Shown: one piece after another, positions 12,140-24,371 of the stretch
Layout of the letters: each line of letters opens with the position of its first letter
How positions within the stretch are numbered: the first letter of the stretch is position 1
NCBI GenBank assembly: GCA_949318235.1
Contig: OX439134.1
Span: 20,767,803-20,831,802 of the forward strand
Origin: Ecdyonurus torrentis
Lineage: Eukaryota > Arthropoda > Insecta > Ephemeroptera > Heptageniidae
DNA length: 64,000 nt
Direction: 5' to 3'
Notes under the pieces: model-generated
Told to the model about the DNA's origin: nothing
Database searches by the model: none
What the model saw: the letters and a program-made list of their open reading frames with translations, nothing else
Program-made: the position numbers and the translations under genes

Positions 12140-14912
12140 GGGGGCGATTCTGTAACTTCATAACGAGCGGTATTGTTCGTTTTGAAAACGAAAATCAACA
12201 AACTGTTCGATTTCAACAAAACGAGCGATTCTGTAACTTTTGTTTATAACGAATTCGTTACAAAACGAACAATACCGTTCGTTATCATATCGAACGGGTT
12301 TTCAATAGTGACAAATCGTTCGTTATGATAACGAGCGATATTAAATAGTTAATTACGGCGTTTCTAATGGGTGAATTTTGATGTTACGCACATGATTGAA
12401 TAGGAAATCTTTTATACTTTTAAATTAATGGCGTTATTTTAAAATTTAAGAATAAATATTAAAACATAAATTTAATAAAAGCAATGAAGGCATGTGTATT
12501 AAAAATTGAAGTGTTTTTTCTTGATTGTTTCGTAGTTTTTATACATAAAAACATTGTACTATTCTAAAAAAAATTATCTTCAGCCAGCTAAAAACTTAAC
12601 TTTTCATTTTTAACGTTGATTAACATAATTTGTGTCTATAAAGGATTTAAAAATATTTAAAATGTTATACGACGTTTAATATATCAATATTGCGGGCAAT
12701 TATATTTTATATATACTTCTGTGCGAAGTCAATCCATGCCTGCAATCAAGTTTTAATATTGCTTCCTATATCTATTTACGTACGTGCTAAAAAGTTTTTT
12801 TATTATTATTTTTTTCAAGGGAGTTTATCGGTTCAAAAAATAGCTATAGCTAAAAGTACGTAGGAGAATGTCTAGTATTTTATCATTTAAAATTTTTGTG
12901 TAATATGTAAATTATAGTTTCCTCAAAAATTGCAAAAAAAAAAAATAATAATAAAAAAAAAATAAGAGAAATGTAATTGAGGAACCCTTAGCTTTCCCCG
13001 CGCAATAAACCGATAAGCTGCATTAAGTTATGTAAAGAATTTTAAGGATGATCATATTTTTCTTAAAAATATCAACCCTAAAATAAGTTTAATTATTAAA
13101 ATATGTAAAAAAAACTATCCAACACGCCACATTATTATAATCACATTAATAAGTTTAGCACATGGTATTTTGCGGTAGAAAACAATCATATTGATATAAT
13201 AATTGATATAATGTAGAAAAATAAAAGTAAACCTAATTTCATCCTAAATATTTTTGCAAAAAAAAGACTTTGGCGTTGGTTTCATAAGTATATGTCAATT
13301 AGGAAAAAAGTTCAAAAATGTCATATCACGTCAACATTTCAGTATGACAACTGCGTGTTATTTTCCCATTCAACTCTCAGACGACTTTTTTGAACTTTTT
13401 CCCTAATTGAGCTAGGGCAATGAAACCAACGCCAATGTTATTTTTTTGTGAAAATATTTAGGATGAAAGTAGGTTTACTCATTTATCTCAATTAGATCAA
13501 TATCGTGAGATACGGACTATAAAATAGATGTAAAACATGTGTGACCAAAATTTGCCGCGGTGGTGCTAGTATTCTACAATTTTCTCCGTCCGTAATAAAT
13601 ATATTTTAATATAATTAACATTTTCGAGTTTCTCATTAAATTTCCTTTCTTTTCATATATAACATCACGCATTAACTACATTTTAAAACATTTAAACTTA
13701 GTGATAACAAACGACATTTTCTCCATATTTAAGAAAATGATGTAAAGTTACAACAGCAGCAGCAAAATTCACAACTTTCAGCATGACCTTTTCCTAGTTA
13801 TTTAATCGCAATGAGACTATCTTACATGGTTTTAACTTTCAAAAATATTGAGATTAATATGCGGGTGTCCACACTTTGCTCCAGCAGGACGGGAGATGTA
13901 GCGCGTAGCTATCCACGTATATAAGTAACCGTGCTATGCGAGTTACCTATTGCGGATTGCAGCTACAAGCAAAGATGTTTCGCGAGCTGCGCTACATCTC
14001 CCGTCCTGCTGGAGCAAAGTGTGGACATCCACATATTAATCTCAATATTTTTGAAAGTTAAAACCATGTAAGATAGTCTCATTGCGATTAAATAACTAGG
14101 AAAAGGTCATGCTGAAAGTTGTGAATTTTGCTGCTGCTGTTGTAACTTTACATCATTTTCTTAAATATGGAGAAAATGTCGTTTGTTATCACTAAGTTTA
14201 AATGTTTTAAAATGTAGTTAATGCGTGATGTTATATATGAAAAGAAAGGAAATTTAATGAGAAACTCGAAAATGTTAATTGATATATTAAAATATATTTA
14301 TTACGGACGGAGAAAATTGTAGAATACTAGCACCACCGCGGCAAATTTTGGTCACACATGTTTTACATTAATTTTACAGTCCTTATTTCACGATATTGAT
14401 CTAATTGAGATAAATGAGTAAACCTACTTTCATCCTAAATATTTTCACAAAAAAATAACATTGGCGTTGGTTTCATTGCCCTAGCTCAATTAGGGAAAAA
14501 GTTCAAAAAAGTCGTCTGAGAGTTGAATGGGAAAATAACACGCAGTTGTCATACTGAAATGTTGACGTGATATGACATTTTTGAACTTTTTTCCTAATTG
14601 ACATATACTTATGAAACCAACGCCAAAGTCTTTTTTTTTTCTTTTTTTCTTTTTGCGAAAATATTTCGAATGACATTAGGTTTACTTGTTATCCATATTA
14701 TATTGCGATAGTGAGATGGACCGTAAAATACGTAATCGTGTAAAACATAATATGATTGACATGGTGTTAGCATCTCTCTCTCTCTCTCTCTTCTTTTCGC
14801 CTTTAACTCTGTAATTGCTATATAGGCTTTATAAAATTAAAACATAATATGTGATCTCCTTGAATTTAATATGTACTATAACATTGGATTATGTGTTTGT
14901 TTCTAAACAATC

Positions 14913-15720
14913 TTTGAAAGAGAAAGTTCAGGGGTTACAAATTGGCTTTCTTCAATGTTAGATAATTTGAAGAACTGTTCATAAACTCATAATCATATTG
15001 TATTTTTTTTTTCATTTAATTATAAAGAAAATTTTAGGATAATTGAAGTGAAATGGAAATTAGTATCAATAATACTAACAAGTAAGTATATAATAAACAA
15101 TAACTTTAATTTGATTATTTATATGGTTTAATTATAGCCCTTAATTTAATTTAAACAAAGCTCTTTCCGTAGCACCGCAAACTCGTGATCATCCTGCGAG
15201 ATATGCATTTCGTCTCGTATCTTGTACGTCATAGTTAAGGCTTTACTATAGGGTGTATGCGGATGACGTCATATTTATTGCGCTTGGAGGCCATACTGGA
15301 GTATTGAGTAACATTGCTCAGCATAGGACAAACTTTATTTAGGCCAATTTTCTTTGGGATATCGGTTACTTTTTTGTTCATGTTATTTTTCTCACATACT
15401 TGAGATACTAATTCAACATACTTACAGCCTCACTTCCTTTAAAAATATTGCATAGTGTTTTTAAACTCGCAAAATGCGTTATTTTCCTATGACACCCATT
15501 TTATTGAGTTATCCAACATGGCGTCGACTTAAACATGAATGCATACGCCCTATTGAAAATGTTGTCGCAGGTTGCATATCTCGCAGAATGAACGCAAGTT
15601 TAAGGGGCTTCCATGGGGTAAAGTAAGGGGTTTGGGTCATCATATGTGTTTTTATGAACATTTCTTCTCACTATCTAACATTGAAAAAGCCATATTGTAT
15701 CCTCTGAACTTTATTTTTAA
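14913..15720. mobile_element. 'GTTCAGGGG' MITE, copy b, with nested 'GGGTGTATGC' MITE
   Basis: It is collinear with 2690-3500 of transposon copy 1. The nested MITE occupies 15251-15550 with TA on each side and ends GGGTGTATGCGGAT / GCATACGCCC. The 68-codon frame at 15572-15778 is an accident of the repeat. Confidence 0.75.
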
Positions 15721-16025
15721 ATATGGAAAAAAAATCATTTCATTTTCTAAAATTTTAAACAAAACTACGATAGTATAGCAAAAGTAGAAAAATAAAATAA
15801 TGAGTTAAATAGTTGTCACAGTGCATTCTAAATGCAAAATATGATGCTGCGATGTAAAATAATATGTTTTGCAAGTTTAAATGTATGCTGCGCTAATTAT
15901 TTTTATACGCAAAGGGTGGAACGTCATGAAGTAATTTTATTTTAGGATAAGCCTTGCATATTATGTTAGCGTCTACAAATATATTTTTTTAATCGTATTG
16001 TCCACAGCTGTTTTTTTTTTTTCTT

Positions 16026-16059
<34 letters not shown>

Positions 16060-16369
16060 TTAGCTAATTTCTACCTTCAGTTGAAATCATATCTAACAAC
16101 ATTTATTATTTTTTTTATAATTATCAAAACTTGATTTGTATAATTTGCATAGCTTTTTAAATTTATTTAGTTTCATCCAATTCAACATGAATTTTTAACA
16201 TACTAGAAACTGCATTTTCAAATTGCAATTATTGTATTATATATTCAATGCTTTTTTTTTTTTTGATGATAACTTTTTTTTTTATTATTATATTTTTTAA
16301 TTTCAGTTTTAGTCAAACAATTTGTTATTATAGAGGTAAATAAAAAAAGTACAAATTTTAATTGGCTTT

Positions 16370-16705
16370 AAAAGGAAGTTCAGGGGCTTACAACATGGCT
16401 TCTTCAATGTTAGATAATAATAAGAATTGTTCATAAACTCACATATGGTGACCCAAAGCTCTTCAGTAGCCCCGCAAACTCGTGCTCATCCTGCGAGATG
16501 TGCTAGCTGTCCCATATCTTTTACATCATAGTTACGGCTTTACTATAGAAAATATTGTAGTGGATTGCATATCTCGCAGAATGTGTGCAAGTTTGCGGAG
16601 CTAAGGAAGGGCTTTGGGCCCACACTTGAGAGTCAATGAACAGTTCTTCTCAATATCTAACAGTTAATAAGCCATGTTGTATCTTATGAACTTCCTCTTA
16701 AAAAG
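16370..16705. mobile_element. 'GTTCAGGGG' MITE, uninterrupted copy c
   Basis: GGAAGTTCAGGGGCTTAC at the left and TTATGAACTTCCTC at the right. Inner inverted words are AGCCCCGCAAACTCGTG and GTTTGCGGAGCTAAGG. It is the empty-site reference for the foldback at 4264-7333. Confidence 0.8.
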
Positions 16706-16796
16706 AATATAAAATATATGCGCACATGAAAATAAATATTTATTTATCGAGGTTGTTATAAATTATGAAGTTAAGAATTTATGCTACATATATCTA

Positions 16797-17950
16797 CAGG
16801 GTGTCTATAAAGTCCTTGAGGGTGTTTATGCGTTAATAAAAGACATAATGCTTAATATAAAATAAACTTTTTATACATCAAATTAAAGCTTAGATTTTTA
16901 CAATTTTAAAAAACTAAACGGTTTTAAAATCAAATAATTATTAACTCTTTTACAGGAGGAAAAGCAAAAAGTTAGGTTTTGTCGGAATTTTTTTTTTGCT
17001 GTTTTACGATTTTTTTTTTTTTTTTTGAAACCTTGCAATATGGTATTTGTATGTGGGCATGGTTTGTTGCACGACAGACTTCCAGATGAAGCCCTTAGCT
17101 TGCGCCACACATTATGGAGCATTTTCGGTGTGATGGACTGGATGGCGGCGGTGATATCCACTGCTTCAGCTTTAGCACGTAGCACGTCAGTCACTGGTGT
17201 TTTTGAAATCGTAATCCTTGACGTAGCCCCAGAGGAAAAAAATCTGAGGGAAGGGGGGGGGGGAGGCTGTGGTTAGGTGATATTGCGGCCCATGCCATAG
17301 GTCCATCTCGACAAAGCCATCTACCTGGAATTTTTTTATTCAGCGTGTCTCTGACATAATGTGCCCAATGTGGTGGATCACTGTTTTTGTTCGAAGATGA
17401 GATCATGACCCCACTATTCCAGCAAACTGGCTTTTTTGAGATGGACCTATGGCATGGGCCGCAATATCACCTAACCTCAGCCCCCCCCCCCCTTCCCTCA
17501 GATTTTATTCCTAAGGGGATACCTCAAGGATTACGATTTCAAAAACACAAGTGACTGACGTGCTACGTGCTAAAGCTGAAGCAGAGGATATCACCGCCGC
17601 CATCCAGTCCATCACACCGAAAATTCTCCATAATGTGTGGCGCAAGCTAGGGGTTCATCTGGACGTCTGTCGTGCAACAAACCATGCCCACGTAAAGATA
17701 CCATATTGCAAGGTTTCAAAAAAAAAAAAAAAGGTAAAAAAGCAAAAAAATTTTTTGGACAAACCCTGACTTTTTGCTTTTTTTTTCTTGTAAAAAAGTT
17801 AATTATTTGATTTTAAAACCGTTTATCTCTTCAAAATTGTAAAAATCTAAGCTTTAATTTAATGTATAAAAAGTTTATTTTATGTTAAGTCTTATGTCTT
17901 GTATCTTGTATTAACGCCTAAACACCCTCAAGGACTTTATAGACACCCTG
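16797..17950. mobile_element. Foldback element with two head-to-head mariner transposase C-terminal fragments
   Basis: The ends are CAGGGTGTCTATAAAGTC and GACTTTATAGACACCCTG. The arms are long inverted repeats, meeting around 17330-17440. The plus strand of the right arm (about 17551-17720) reads ITAAIQSITPKILHNVWRKL then LDVCRATNHAHV. The minus strand of the left arm reads the same region. This matches the C-terminus of IS630/Tc1/mariner-superfamily transposases. The DDE core is absent, so it is non-autonomous. Flanking TATATCTA is duplicated on both sides and the copy-1 site lacks the insert. A TA target in a TATATC repeat is equally possible. Confidence 0.85.
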
Positions 17951-18731
17951 TATATCTATATCATAAAATATATATATTACATGTTAAGTAATTTACCTAA
18001 TCAATGCTATTAGCAGTTGACAGTTAACGTTAAAATTATTGCTTATAAATTTTAACCTTGACAAAGTGTGTCATTTTCCCATACCGCGCGGTCCATGTAT
18101 TTTTGTAAGATTCAACATGCGTCACCTTTAACATGAATGCATACATCCTATAGCATATTCATGATTTAAATTTTTTTTTAATTAAATGATGCTATACTGT
18201 ACAGTTTCCCAGAAGCGTTGTAGTTTCGCAATTCTTAAGGGTAGGAAATTGTGAGAGCGCGCCTTTTTTTTTTATCACGATGCATATCATACAACAACCT
18301 TCATTGCTTTGATTTGAAATTTAATTTGGCACCTTCTTTGTGTGTATATTTATTCATTTTATTTATTGAATTTATCTTAGATTTTATATTAGTACCCAAG
18401 AAAAGTAGAAAATAAATATAATATGATTGTAATTTATTTAAATAAATTGAAAATTGTAATTAAAATGGTTAAATAATAATAAATTATCAGTTAAAATCTA
18501 TAATTAATGCAAAAAGTAATTTCTTTCTGCAAGAAAAATAGTTGAATTTAAATTTTACCGCCTTTTCTTAACGAATTACAGCGTTGCCAGATTTCAATTT
18601 TTGATTGTTTACGATTTCATAACGAACGGCTTACAGAATCGCTCTTTTTGTATTGTTCGTTATGCGCTCGTTACGAAAACGAAGAGTTTGTTTATTCGAC
18701 AACAAAGCGAAGGAGTTACAGAATCGCCCCC

Positions 18732-20857
18732 CTGATGTTTTACCAGGAATTAGTGATCATCTTGCTGTTGTGGTGACCTTGAATTGTAAAATGGCTAGAT
18801 TAAAGCCAGTCAGCAGGGAGGTTTACAATTATAGGCTTGCTGACTGGGATTTATTGAATAGCTTATTCATTAATTTACCTGATTGTTTTGATAATTTCCC
18901 CACTGTTGATGACGCTTGGAGAAGCTGGTTAGAAAAATTTTTCTTTTGTGTTAACTCAGCTATACCCAAGCGTGTAATTGGTAATAAAAACAAACATCCT
19001 TGGATCAATAATGATGTAAAAAAAGCTATTACAATTCGTGATAGATTTTACAAATTATTTAAATCAAATCCCTGTGATAAACTTTGGATCAAATATAAAA
19101 ACATGCGTAATCATACTAAAAAATTAGTTAGAAACTCGTTTGAAAAATATATATGGAATTTGGGTGTTACAAAAAATTGTAAGGAGTTTTGGCGATTTAT
19201 TAATAGTAGACTAAATTCATCTGCTCCTACTATATTTAAATGTGATGGTAAGGTATACGATACACCAGATAGTATTGTTAATGGTTTTTCTGCATGTTTT
19301 AAGAAAAATTTCCAAAATCCTACAAATTTACCGGACTTTTGTCCACCTTTAGCTCCTGTTAATGTTCCTATATTTAATATGCTACAATGTAGTACTTATA
19401 TTGTAAGTAAAATATTACGTGATGTCAAAAGTCATGCCTCTCCGGGTCCTGATGGTATACCTGCTTTAATCTTAAAAAAGTGTGCCTCCTCTCTTTCTTG
19501 GTCTTTATGTTGTTTTTTCAATTATTCTTTATTAAAGGGAGAGGTTCCGACTGTGTGGAAAGAGGCAAGGGTAGTCCCTATTTTTAAATCCGGCGAACGT
19601 TGTGATATGGCCAACTATAGGCCTATTTCCATTACATCTTTAATTTCCAAAGTACTGGAAAAAATTGTGTCATTTTATATTTTGGACCATTTTAGATGTA
19701 ATGGTTTACTTAATAATAATCAACATGGTTTTATTCCAAAGAGATCATGTGTTACCATGCTCACTCATGTTTTAGATGAGTGGGCATTTAATCTTGCTAG
19801 TCACTCCGCAAAACAAATTGATGTCATTAATCTGGATTGGATCAAAGCCTTTGATAAGGTTCCTCATAAGAGGCTCGTATCAAAATTATGGAGCTATAAA
19901 GTTCGTGGCAGCATGCTGAACTGGATTCGCTCCTTCCTCACTGGTAGGACGCAAAGGGTAGTTTATCGTGGTGCGTCCTCTAAGGTTGAGGGGGTGAAGT
20001 CAGGGGTTTGTCAGGGGTCATGTATCGGGCCCCTTCTTTTTTCAATATTTATGATGGACCTTCCAAAGGCTGTACTCTCATCATTTGCACAATATGCTGA
20101 TGATAGTTCTTTGTTCAAGGCTATTAAGACTGACAGAGATGTTTGTGAACTACAAAAAGATTTAAACTCGGTAAATATTTGGTGTAAAATGAATGGTATG
20201 AGTTTAAATGCTAGTAAAAGTGTTCACCTCAAAATTTCAAAATCAGTTAATACCATTAAGTCATCATATACTATTAATGACAATAACATTCCAGTTGAAA
20301 GTAATATAAAATGTTTAGGTGTTAATATTACTGATGACCTAAAATGGAATACTCATGTTAATATAGCTATTGCCAAGTCATACAAAATCATTGGTATGTT
20401 ACGTAGATCCCTTACAGGAACTAGACGTGCGGCGCTGAGAATGGCTTATCTTACTCTTGTTCGTCCTGTTTTGTTATACGGTACACCAGCGTGGCACCCG
20501 GTCACTGCTCATAACCTTAAAAAACTGGAAAAGTTGCAGCATAGCGCCACACGTCTAATTCTTGGCAAAAATTCGTTCCATTATGTCGATGGTATAAAAC
20601 GTAAACGTAATGGTAAGACTCGCAATTTAATGTGTAAAATTCCCCCAATTAGTGATGTTTTGTATCGTCAGGATGTAACTTTTTTGCATAAGTGTCTCTT
20701 AGGGGATGTTGATATGCCAATATTCTCTGATGCTAGACTCTCCATACGTACGAGGCATAGTAGGTTGCGTGGAGGAGATAGTGTTGAATATGTTGTTCCC
20801 CGTGTCTCAGCAGCATATTACAATACTTCTTTTTTCTCGCGCAGTGTGAATATATAA
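18732..20857 (+). pseudogene. Non-LTR retrotransposon ORF2, reverse transcriptase half
   Basis: It starts in phase after the transposon with VLPGISDH, where SDH is the last endonuclease motif. It then runs open for about 708 codons. RT landmarks are SPGPDGIPALILKKC, ANYRPISITSLISKVLEKIV, HGFIPKRS, LDWIKAFDKVPH (catalytic Asp kept, the usual FS replaced by WI), GVCQGSCIGPLLFSIF and YADD (20093-20104). A C-terminal region follows with LRPVLLYGTPAWHPV-type residues. The enzyme would copy its own RNA at a nicked target. It is disabled here by the upstream stop and the insertion. The open frame that starts at 18653 has transposon-derived first codons. Confidence 0.93.
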
Positions 20858-21070
20858 TAAGATGGAGAATAGTGTCAGAAATTTGTCTTCATCTAAATTT
20901 AAAAATAGTATCTAGTTATATATCTTTGCGTCATATTTATCTCCTTCTCTTTTCTATTTTTGGATATCAAATTTTGTATGGGCTTTGCCTTTTTTGATCT
21001 CCTGTTGAGCAACTTTTTTGACTATGTGCAATGTTTGTATTGTAATATATTTGCTCAAACAAATCTTTAT

Positions 21071-21114
<44 letters not shown>
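20858..21114 (+). other. LINE 3' untranslated region and (TA)n tail
   Basis: Non-coding sequence after the RT stop, ending AATATATTTGCTCAAACAAATC, then TTATTA and a TA tract (about 21077-21114). The overlapping 90- and 96-codon frames here derive from the TA tract. Confidence 0.7.
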
Positions 21115-21121
<7 letters not shown>

Positions 21122-21126
21122 TATAT

Positions 21127-22702
21127 TAGCTTCCAGAAGCGAATTCGCTCCGGAAGCGGAAAATATGCTCCAAACGCGTTGGGACAACGTATGAGGCTTT
21201 GCGATGTGAAAGTCGTTTTGGGAGCATGGTAAATTTAATCCCAACGCGGTGAGATCAAGTTTAAATTTTTCAACGTGATGGGATTAAATTTGAAATCTTA
21301 TGACGCGTTGGACACTTGCAAAATTGTTCCCAATGCGTTGGGAAGAAAATTAAAATTTCACAACGCGTTTCGGCACAATAACATAATTATTTGAATATAA
21401 TATTACAAAATAAATAATAATAATGATAAAAAACAAACGATAATTAGATCAATATAAAATGACTTTATTTTTATAGCTAACTTAAAAAAAACTATTATTT
21501 TATATAATAAAATAATCCAAACTTGAATAATAACCATTTTTCTCAACTTAAATATTTGCCAAGGTATCTTATGTTACAGAAAAGGAGAGAAAAGAGAGAG
21601 AGAACACGCCTTATTTTAAACTGATTTTAAATAAAGAAAAAGTATTTATTTTATATATAGTTACAAAATTAATATATTATGACTACTTTCCTCATACATT
21701 GGTTCAAAGTTCAAGTCTACCTTATTTTATCCAAAGATAACAATATATCGATATAATTTTTCTCATAAACGTTCAGTTGATTGTTTGTCTCTGTGCGGAA
21801 AACATGGTTTGTAATTTCACCATAGTTGTTGGAATAAGAATATGTTAGGAAAATCTTTGAATTGAAATAATTGACGTGTATTGTTGCTTGTTGGTGCGCA
21901 AGCAAAAAAGTGAGTGGACAAGGGTTTTACAAATGATGGCTCTTAATTTGCATATTTAAATATTTTAAATAAAGTTCACTTAAAAATATAAAAAAAAGCA
22001 CCGGTCATATATAAATAATTAATAATCAGATGCATCGTTTAGTTTAGTAAGTTTAATTTTCATGTCTCAATATTCCGTCTATGAGATTTACCAATTGCTC
22101 TACGCATTCGTTTCAAATCTCCACCTTGCTAAAAACACATACAGTATACTGAATCTTGCATTTCAAGTAAGTAAAAAACAAACAATACCTATATTAACAA
22201 TTATATTAATAATAATAATACTTAAGTAATAATAGCAAAGTCTTAAATCATTAAATAATATTTTGAACTGAGAAAAGTTCCTTTTCGGCTTCTGTTTTTT
22301 TTTTAAATAAATTTATAGTTCGTTTTTATTATTTTTATTTTTTTAAGTTTGCTATAAAAAATAAAGATATTTTATATTGATCTAATAATCGTATGTTTTT
22401 TATTATTATTTTTATTTATTTTGTGATATTTTATTCAAATAATTATATTATTGCACCGAAACGCGTTGTGATATTACAATTTTTGTCCTAATGCATTGAG
22501 AACAATTTTATATGTTCCCAACGCGTCATAAGATTTCAAATTTGATCCCGTCACGTTGAAAAATTGTAACTTGATCTCACCGCGTTGGGATTAAATTTAC
22601 CACGCTCCCAACACGAATTTCGCATCACAAAGCCTCATACGTGGTCCCAACGCGTTTGGACCATATTTTTCGCTTCCGGAGCGAATTCGCTTCTGCAAGC
22701 TA
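21127..22702. mobile_element. (TA)n-associated palindromic element, copy 1
   Basis: The ends are TAGCTTCCAGAAGCGAATTC and GAATTCGCTTCTGCAAGCTA. The terminal motif AGCGAATTCGCT is itself palindromic. Long subterminal repeats contain AACGCGTTGGGA words and their complements. The element lies between TA tracts. Sisters are 52962-54498 (complete) and 25696-26195 (left part only). No protein is coded; the 62-codon minus frame at 21717-21905 is unsupported. Confidence 0.8.
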
Positions 22703-22908
22703 TCATATATATATATACAACCAAATAAACACAACAATCTCAAGACTCGCAAGATCCATAGTACAAATTTATCTTTTGTAAGTATTTTATGCCTATGTTA
22801 CTGTGTCTTTGTCCTAATTTTTAATAAAAAAAATAATTTCATACTTCTTCTTTTTCTTCTTCTGCTAAAATAAAAAAAAATCTAAAATATATTATATATG
22901 TGTTATAG

Positions 22909-23027
22909 ATGCTGCAAAGCAGAGGGTCCCCAGTTTGGACCTGCCAGGGGAACACTTTGTGTCACACTGTGCTAACCAACCAGTGGAATCATCGTGTTCC
23001 CTCAGTGGTGTCCTTTCAAGTGCTACA
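22909..23027 (+). other. Unassigned block of balanced composition, possible exon
   Basis: After TTATAG the sequence becomes suddenly less AT-rich for about 115 bases and two frames stay open (one begins DAAKQRVPSLDLPGEHFV). There is no convincing GT donor at the 3' side and no recognised family. It could equally be a fragment of an old repeat. Confidence 0.2.
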
Positions 23028-23091
23028 TACAGTTTTTTTATTTTTTTAAATAACTAAAAAATAAGGTAACAAAAGATTAGTTCAAGATAAA

Positions 23092-23415
23092 GTTCAGGGG
23101 CTACAACATAGCTTCTTCAATGTTAGATAATAAGAAGAACTGTTCACATACTCATATATGATGACCCAAAGCTCTTCCGTAGCCCCGCAAACTAGTGATG
23201 ATCCTGCGAGATATGCAACCTGTTACGCATCTTTACGTCATAGTTTCGGCTTTAATATAGAAAATGTTGTGGTGGGTTGTATATCTCACAGGATGAGCGC
23301 AAGTTAAAGAAGCTACCATAGGGCTAAGGATGAGTGTTGTGTTATCACATGTGAGTTTATGAACAGTTCTTCTCATTATCTAACATTGAAGAAGCCATGT
23401 TATAACCCCTGAACT
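23092..23415. mobile_element. 'GTTCAGGGG' MITE, compact copy d
   Basis: It runs from AGTTCAGGGGCTACAACAT to ATAACCCCTGAACTTTC with near-perfect terminal arms. The inner pair CGCAAACTAGTG...CTACCATAGGGC is more diverged. This is the family's shortest complete form in the window (324 bases). Confidence 0.85.
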
Positions 23416-24371
23416 TTCTCTTTAAAACGAAGGACAAAGACAATCATAAAAGGAGCACTCTCCTAAGTACAGTATTTATGTTGGCAGTATTTCAATGCAC
23501 ATTATGTGCCCATTTATTAAAATTATACCACAACTTTTTTTTTTTTTAATACTTCCGGCCACCAGTTTTTTTGACTGTAGGTGAGATTTTCCGCCCTTCC
23601 ATTTTGGTTCCCATTAGTGAAAAAACTGCATGAAAACATTGATTTACTGTAACATACCTAATATACTGTAATATAAAAATGATTATATTAAAAAATGTTA
23701 AATATGTACATCTCTGGCCAAAAATTAGAGAACATGTCAGCAACGGCCACTGCGTTTCTCGTAAAAATAACATAAGGTGGTTGCGGGTTGCCTATGGAAC
23801 TCGTCCTCAAACTTTTGGACAGAGCTGTACATATATTTAATATTATTATTGTTTGTATGCATTATCAATTCCTTTACTGTGTGAGAAACGAAGCGTCAAA
23901 GTTTTAGCCATGTCCAACTTGATGTATGGCGGTTTTTGGACAATAATAAACTAAATAATGAAACACATTTTTTTTTACTCTTTCTTTTACGTGAAATGTA
24001 CAAAAAAAAAGAACTGCATAGATTATATCCTTATTTGTAGAGCAGGAATCTTTAGACTATTATCTATATTCAAACGATTGGGGGTTTTACTGAAAATAAT
24101 AACGAATCAAACAAAACCGATCTTATGAAATTGTGTCAATATATAAGTGGGGTTTATTTAAACGCATTATTTATCCTTATTTTTTTACCCAGGGGAAAAA
24201 AGCCGATGTTTTAAACTTGTATTCTGTCTTTTGTGCATCGTACTTGTATGTTTATCAAAAAAAACCATTTCGGAATATGAAATACATTAAATGTTAAAAA
24301 AAAAGAAGAAGAAAAATATATTTCCAATATAACATGTCCTGATTATCTGAAGTCGCATATTGCGAACTATT
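23416..24371. other. AT-rich spacer, one small MITE only
   Basis: Apart from the Tc1-like MITE at 23709-23827 I see no exon, RNA gene or repeat copy here. The 75-codon minus frame at 23546-23773 runs through the MITE and is not credible. Confidence 0.5.
23709..23827. mobile_element. Tc1/mariner-type MITE, 119 bases
   Basis: TA flanks (23707-23708 and 23828-23829), left end CATCTCTGGCCAAAA, right end TTTTGGACAGAGCTG. It shares GGTTGCGGGTTGCCTATG with the better preserved copy at 50657-50776. Confidence 0.8.

Larger units (their letters stand above)
12140..18731. mobile_element. Large non-autonomous palindrome-rich DNA transposon, copy 2 (complete)
   Basis: Both ends are present: GGGGGCGATTCTGTAAC (12140-12156) and GTTACAGAATCGCCCCC (18715-18731), with CTG duplicated at 12137-12139 and 18732-18734. 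Insertion into the LINE endonuclease coding region fixes the borders, because deleting the element plus one CTG restores the LINE frame. Contents in order are subterminal iterations, nested palindrome (13213-14690), MITEs (14913-15720, 16370-16705), a mariner-derived foldback (16797-17950) and an AT-rich right end. No coding capacity is seen. Confidence 0.92.

Noticed and set aside
20954..21244. 90- and 96-codon frames at the LINE 3' end
   Set aside because: Built on a TA tract joining the LINE tail and the next element.
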